Below are positions 62,843 to 64,000 of a DNA stretch of 64,000 nt, one piece after another (within the stretch, counting starts at the first letter, position 1; every line of letters starts with the position of its first letter). The translations under genes were made by a program, and so were the position numbers. Source of the stretch: Chlorobiaceae bacterium (GTDB taxonomy: Bacteria; Bacteroidota; Chlorobiia; Chlorobiales; Chlorobiaceae); the NCBI GenBank assembly GCA_013334865.1, contig JAAXWS010000004.1, positions 62,001 through 126,000 on the forward strand, read 5' to 3'. Below the pieces are notes generated by a model, which was not told the origin of the DNA, did not search any database, and saw only the letters and a program-made list of their open reading frames with translations.

Positions 62843-63886
62843 ATGTCCGAAACCAGATATTTCATGCCCCCGGAATGGGCGCCGCACAGCTCGACCTGGC
62901 TCTCCTGGCCGCACAAGCTCGAGTCCTGGCCTGGCAAATTCGAGCCTGTGCCGGCCGTGTTCGCCGAGCTCGCCTTCCAGCTCAGCCGTTCCGAGAATGT
63001 CAACATCAACGTCCTCGACGAAGCGATGGAGGCCGAGGCCCGGGCGCTGCTGAAAGAGAGGGATCCTGAAGGGCGATTCTCGAGCCGGGTGCATTTCCAC
63101 CGGATCCGCACCAACGACGCCTGGTGCCGCGACCATGGCCCGAACTACGTTTTCCGTGATCTGGACGGCTGTCGCGACAGGGTGATCCTCGACTGGGATT
63201 ACAACGCCTGGGGCGGCAAGTATGAGCCCTACGACGACGACGATGCCGTACCTGCAAGGGTTGCCGAAATCCAGGGGCTGCCCCGCATCGCACCCGGCAT
63301 GGTGCTTGAAGGCGGGGCTATCGACGTCAACGGCAACGGGCTGCTGCTGACCACCGAGGCCTGCCTGCTGAACCCGAACCGCAACCCTTCGCTGAGCCGG
63401 GAGGAGATCGAGGAGCGGCTCGGCAGGTATCTTGGCATCCGGAAGGTGCTCTGGCTCGGCGACGGTATCGTCGGGGACGACACTGATGGCCATGTCGACG
63501 ACATGACCCGCTTCGTCGGCGAATCGACCGTGGTGACAGTCGTTGAGGAGGATCCTTCGGATGAAAACTACGAACTGCTCCAGGAGAACCTTCACCGGCT
63601 GGAGGGATTCACCGGCCTTGACGGACGCCCGCTCGAGATCGTGCACCTGCCCATGCCCGAGCCGGTTTTCTACGACGGCGAGCGCCTGCCGGCCAGCTAC
63701 GCCAACTTCTACATTGCCAACACCTCAGTGCTCGTACCCACCTACCGCTGCCCGCGTGACCGACAGGCCATCGATGTGCTGCAGCGGTGCTTCCCCGGCC
63801 GGGAGGTCGTCGGCATCGACTGCAGCGACCTTATCTGGGGCCTGGGCGCCATCCACTGCGTTACGCATGAGGAGCCGGCGCTGTAG
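62843..63886 (+). CDS. aguA: Agmatine deiminase
   Basis: Converts agmatine to N-carbamoylputrescine (peptidyl-arginine-deiminase-like fold). MPPEWAPHSSTWLSWPHKLESW at the N terminus, DAWCRDHGPNYVF with the Asp/His pair, WDYNAWGGKYEPYDDDD, VLEGGAIDVNGNG, DTDGHVDDMTRFV, and the catalytic Cys339 in GAIHCVTHEEPA. 347 residues. An AAGGAG ribosome-binding site stands upstream of ATG 62843. With aguB it makes the two-step agmatine-to-putrescine route. Confidence 0.95.
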   Translation: MSETRYFMPPEWAPHSSTWLSWPHKLESWPGKFEPVPAVFAELAFQLSRSENVNINVLDEAMEAEARALLKERDPEGRFSSRVHFHRIRTNDAWCRDHGPNYVFRDLDGCRDRVILDWDYNAWGGKYEPYDDDDAVPARVAEIQGLPRIAPGMVLEGGAIDVNGNGLLLTTEACLLNPNRNPSLSREEIEERLGRYLGIRKVLWLGDGIVGDDTDGHVDDMTRFVGESTVVTVVEEDPSDENYELLQENLHRLEGFTGLDGRPLEIVHLPMPEPVFYDGERLPASYANFYIANTSVLVPTYRCPRDRQAIDVLQRCFPGREVVGIDCSDLIWGLGAIHCVTHEEPAL

Positions 63887-63893
63887 CCGCTCT

Positions 63894-64000
63894 TGTCTCA
63901 TATTTGTTGAAAATATGTCTCATGTTGAGGCAAATTTTCTCAAAAACGGGACACTTGTCTAAGCTTGATATGAAGCTTTGGGCCGTCTCATGCTTTCCTA
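63894..64000. other. Repeat-containing sequence at the right edge, possible insertion-sequence end
   Basis: TGTCTCAT occurs at 63894-63901 and 63916-63923 and, as GTCTCAT, once more near 63985. Multiple short repeats of this kind are typical of insertion-sequence ends such as those of IS21-like elements, but no transposase is visible before the window ends. Confidence 0.3.

Overview
This window is chromosomal DNA from a green sulfur bacterium (Chlorobiaceae, close to Chlorobaculum/Chlorobium). The evidence is a methanogen-like nitrogenase operon nifH-nifI1-nifI2-nifD-nifK-nifE-nifN-nifB, a thioredoxin-reductase-like ferredoxin-NADP+ reductase nearly identical to the Chlorobaculum tepidum enzyme as I remember it, a BciB-type 8-vinyl reductase for (bacterio)chlorophyll synthesis, MenA, and a pyrophosphate-type phosphofructokinase. 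The DNA is GC-rich and densely coding. No rRNA, tRNA or CRISPR array was seen.

Layout. 1-12.2 kb is housekeeping, mostly on the minus strand: ilvE-holB (holB runs off the left edge), pfp, an FtsX-like permease (plus strand), then a long minus-strand run TPR-aroE-lspA-tatD-TPR-PPIase-yggS-PNP-mtnA. 12.3-22.5 kb holds uvrC, a usp-MFS-small membrane protein operon, a porin with the relic of a second porin copy beside it, bciB, a Nudix hydrolase, a DUF1207-like outer-membrane protein and pyrB. 22.6-29.1 kb is the [NiFe]-hydrogenase maturation operon hypABF-CDE, interrupted between hypF and hypC by a four-helix-bundle (S23/IVP) gene sitting in inverted heptanucleotide repeats. The whole hyp block is bracketed by two copies of a 63-64 nt palindrome. 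29.1-45.5 kb is nitrogen fixation: modE, a thioredoxin-like [2Fe-2S] ferredoxin, the nif operon, a long nifH upstream region with a near-perfect sigma-54 promoter and a 17-bp inverted repeat, a hybrid histidine kinase, nifA and nifV. 45.7-51.6 kb has hpt, a two-component pair whose kinase carries two kinase modules, and a decayed patch (lipoprotein cytochrome c, a queA fragment, and the C-terminal remnant of a REP-associated-type transposase). 51.8-64 kb has ackA-xfp, a DUF4136 lipoprotein, corA, hisF, a Cys-rich small protein, the FNR, menA, and aguB-ste24-aguA, ending in possible insertion-sequence DNA.

How the genes work together. NifV makes homocitrate; NifB, NifE and NifN build FeMo-co; NifHDK is the enzyme. 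The two PII-like NifI proteins give post-translational switch-off. NifA with sigma-54 drives transcription. The ferredoxin and the FNR belong to the low-potential electron economy of a photoautotroph, and ModE links the operon to molybdate. The Hyp proteins mature a hydrogenase encoded elsewhere.

The least ordinary material is the repeat biology. Three palindromes share constant outer arms while their inner stems covary, and a remnant of the kind of transposase thought to move such elements lies in the same window. Separately, a heptad-repeat family occurs at three loci, one of which carries a four-helix-bundle gene inside an operon.
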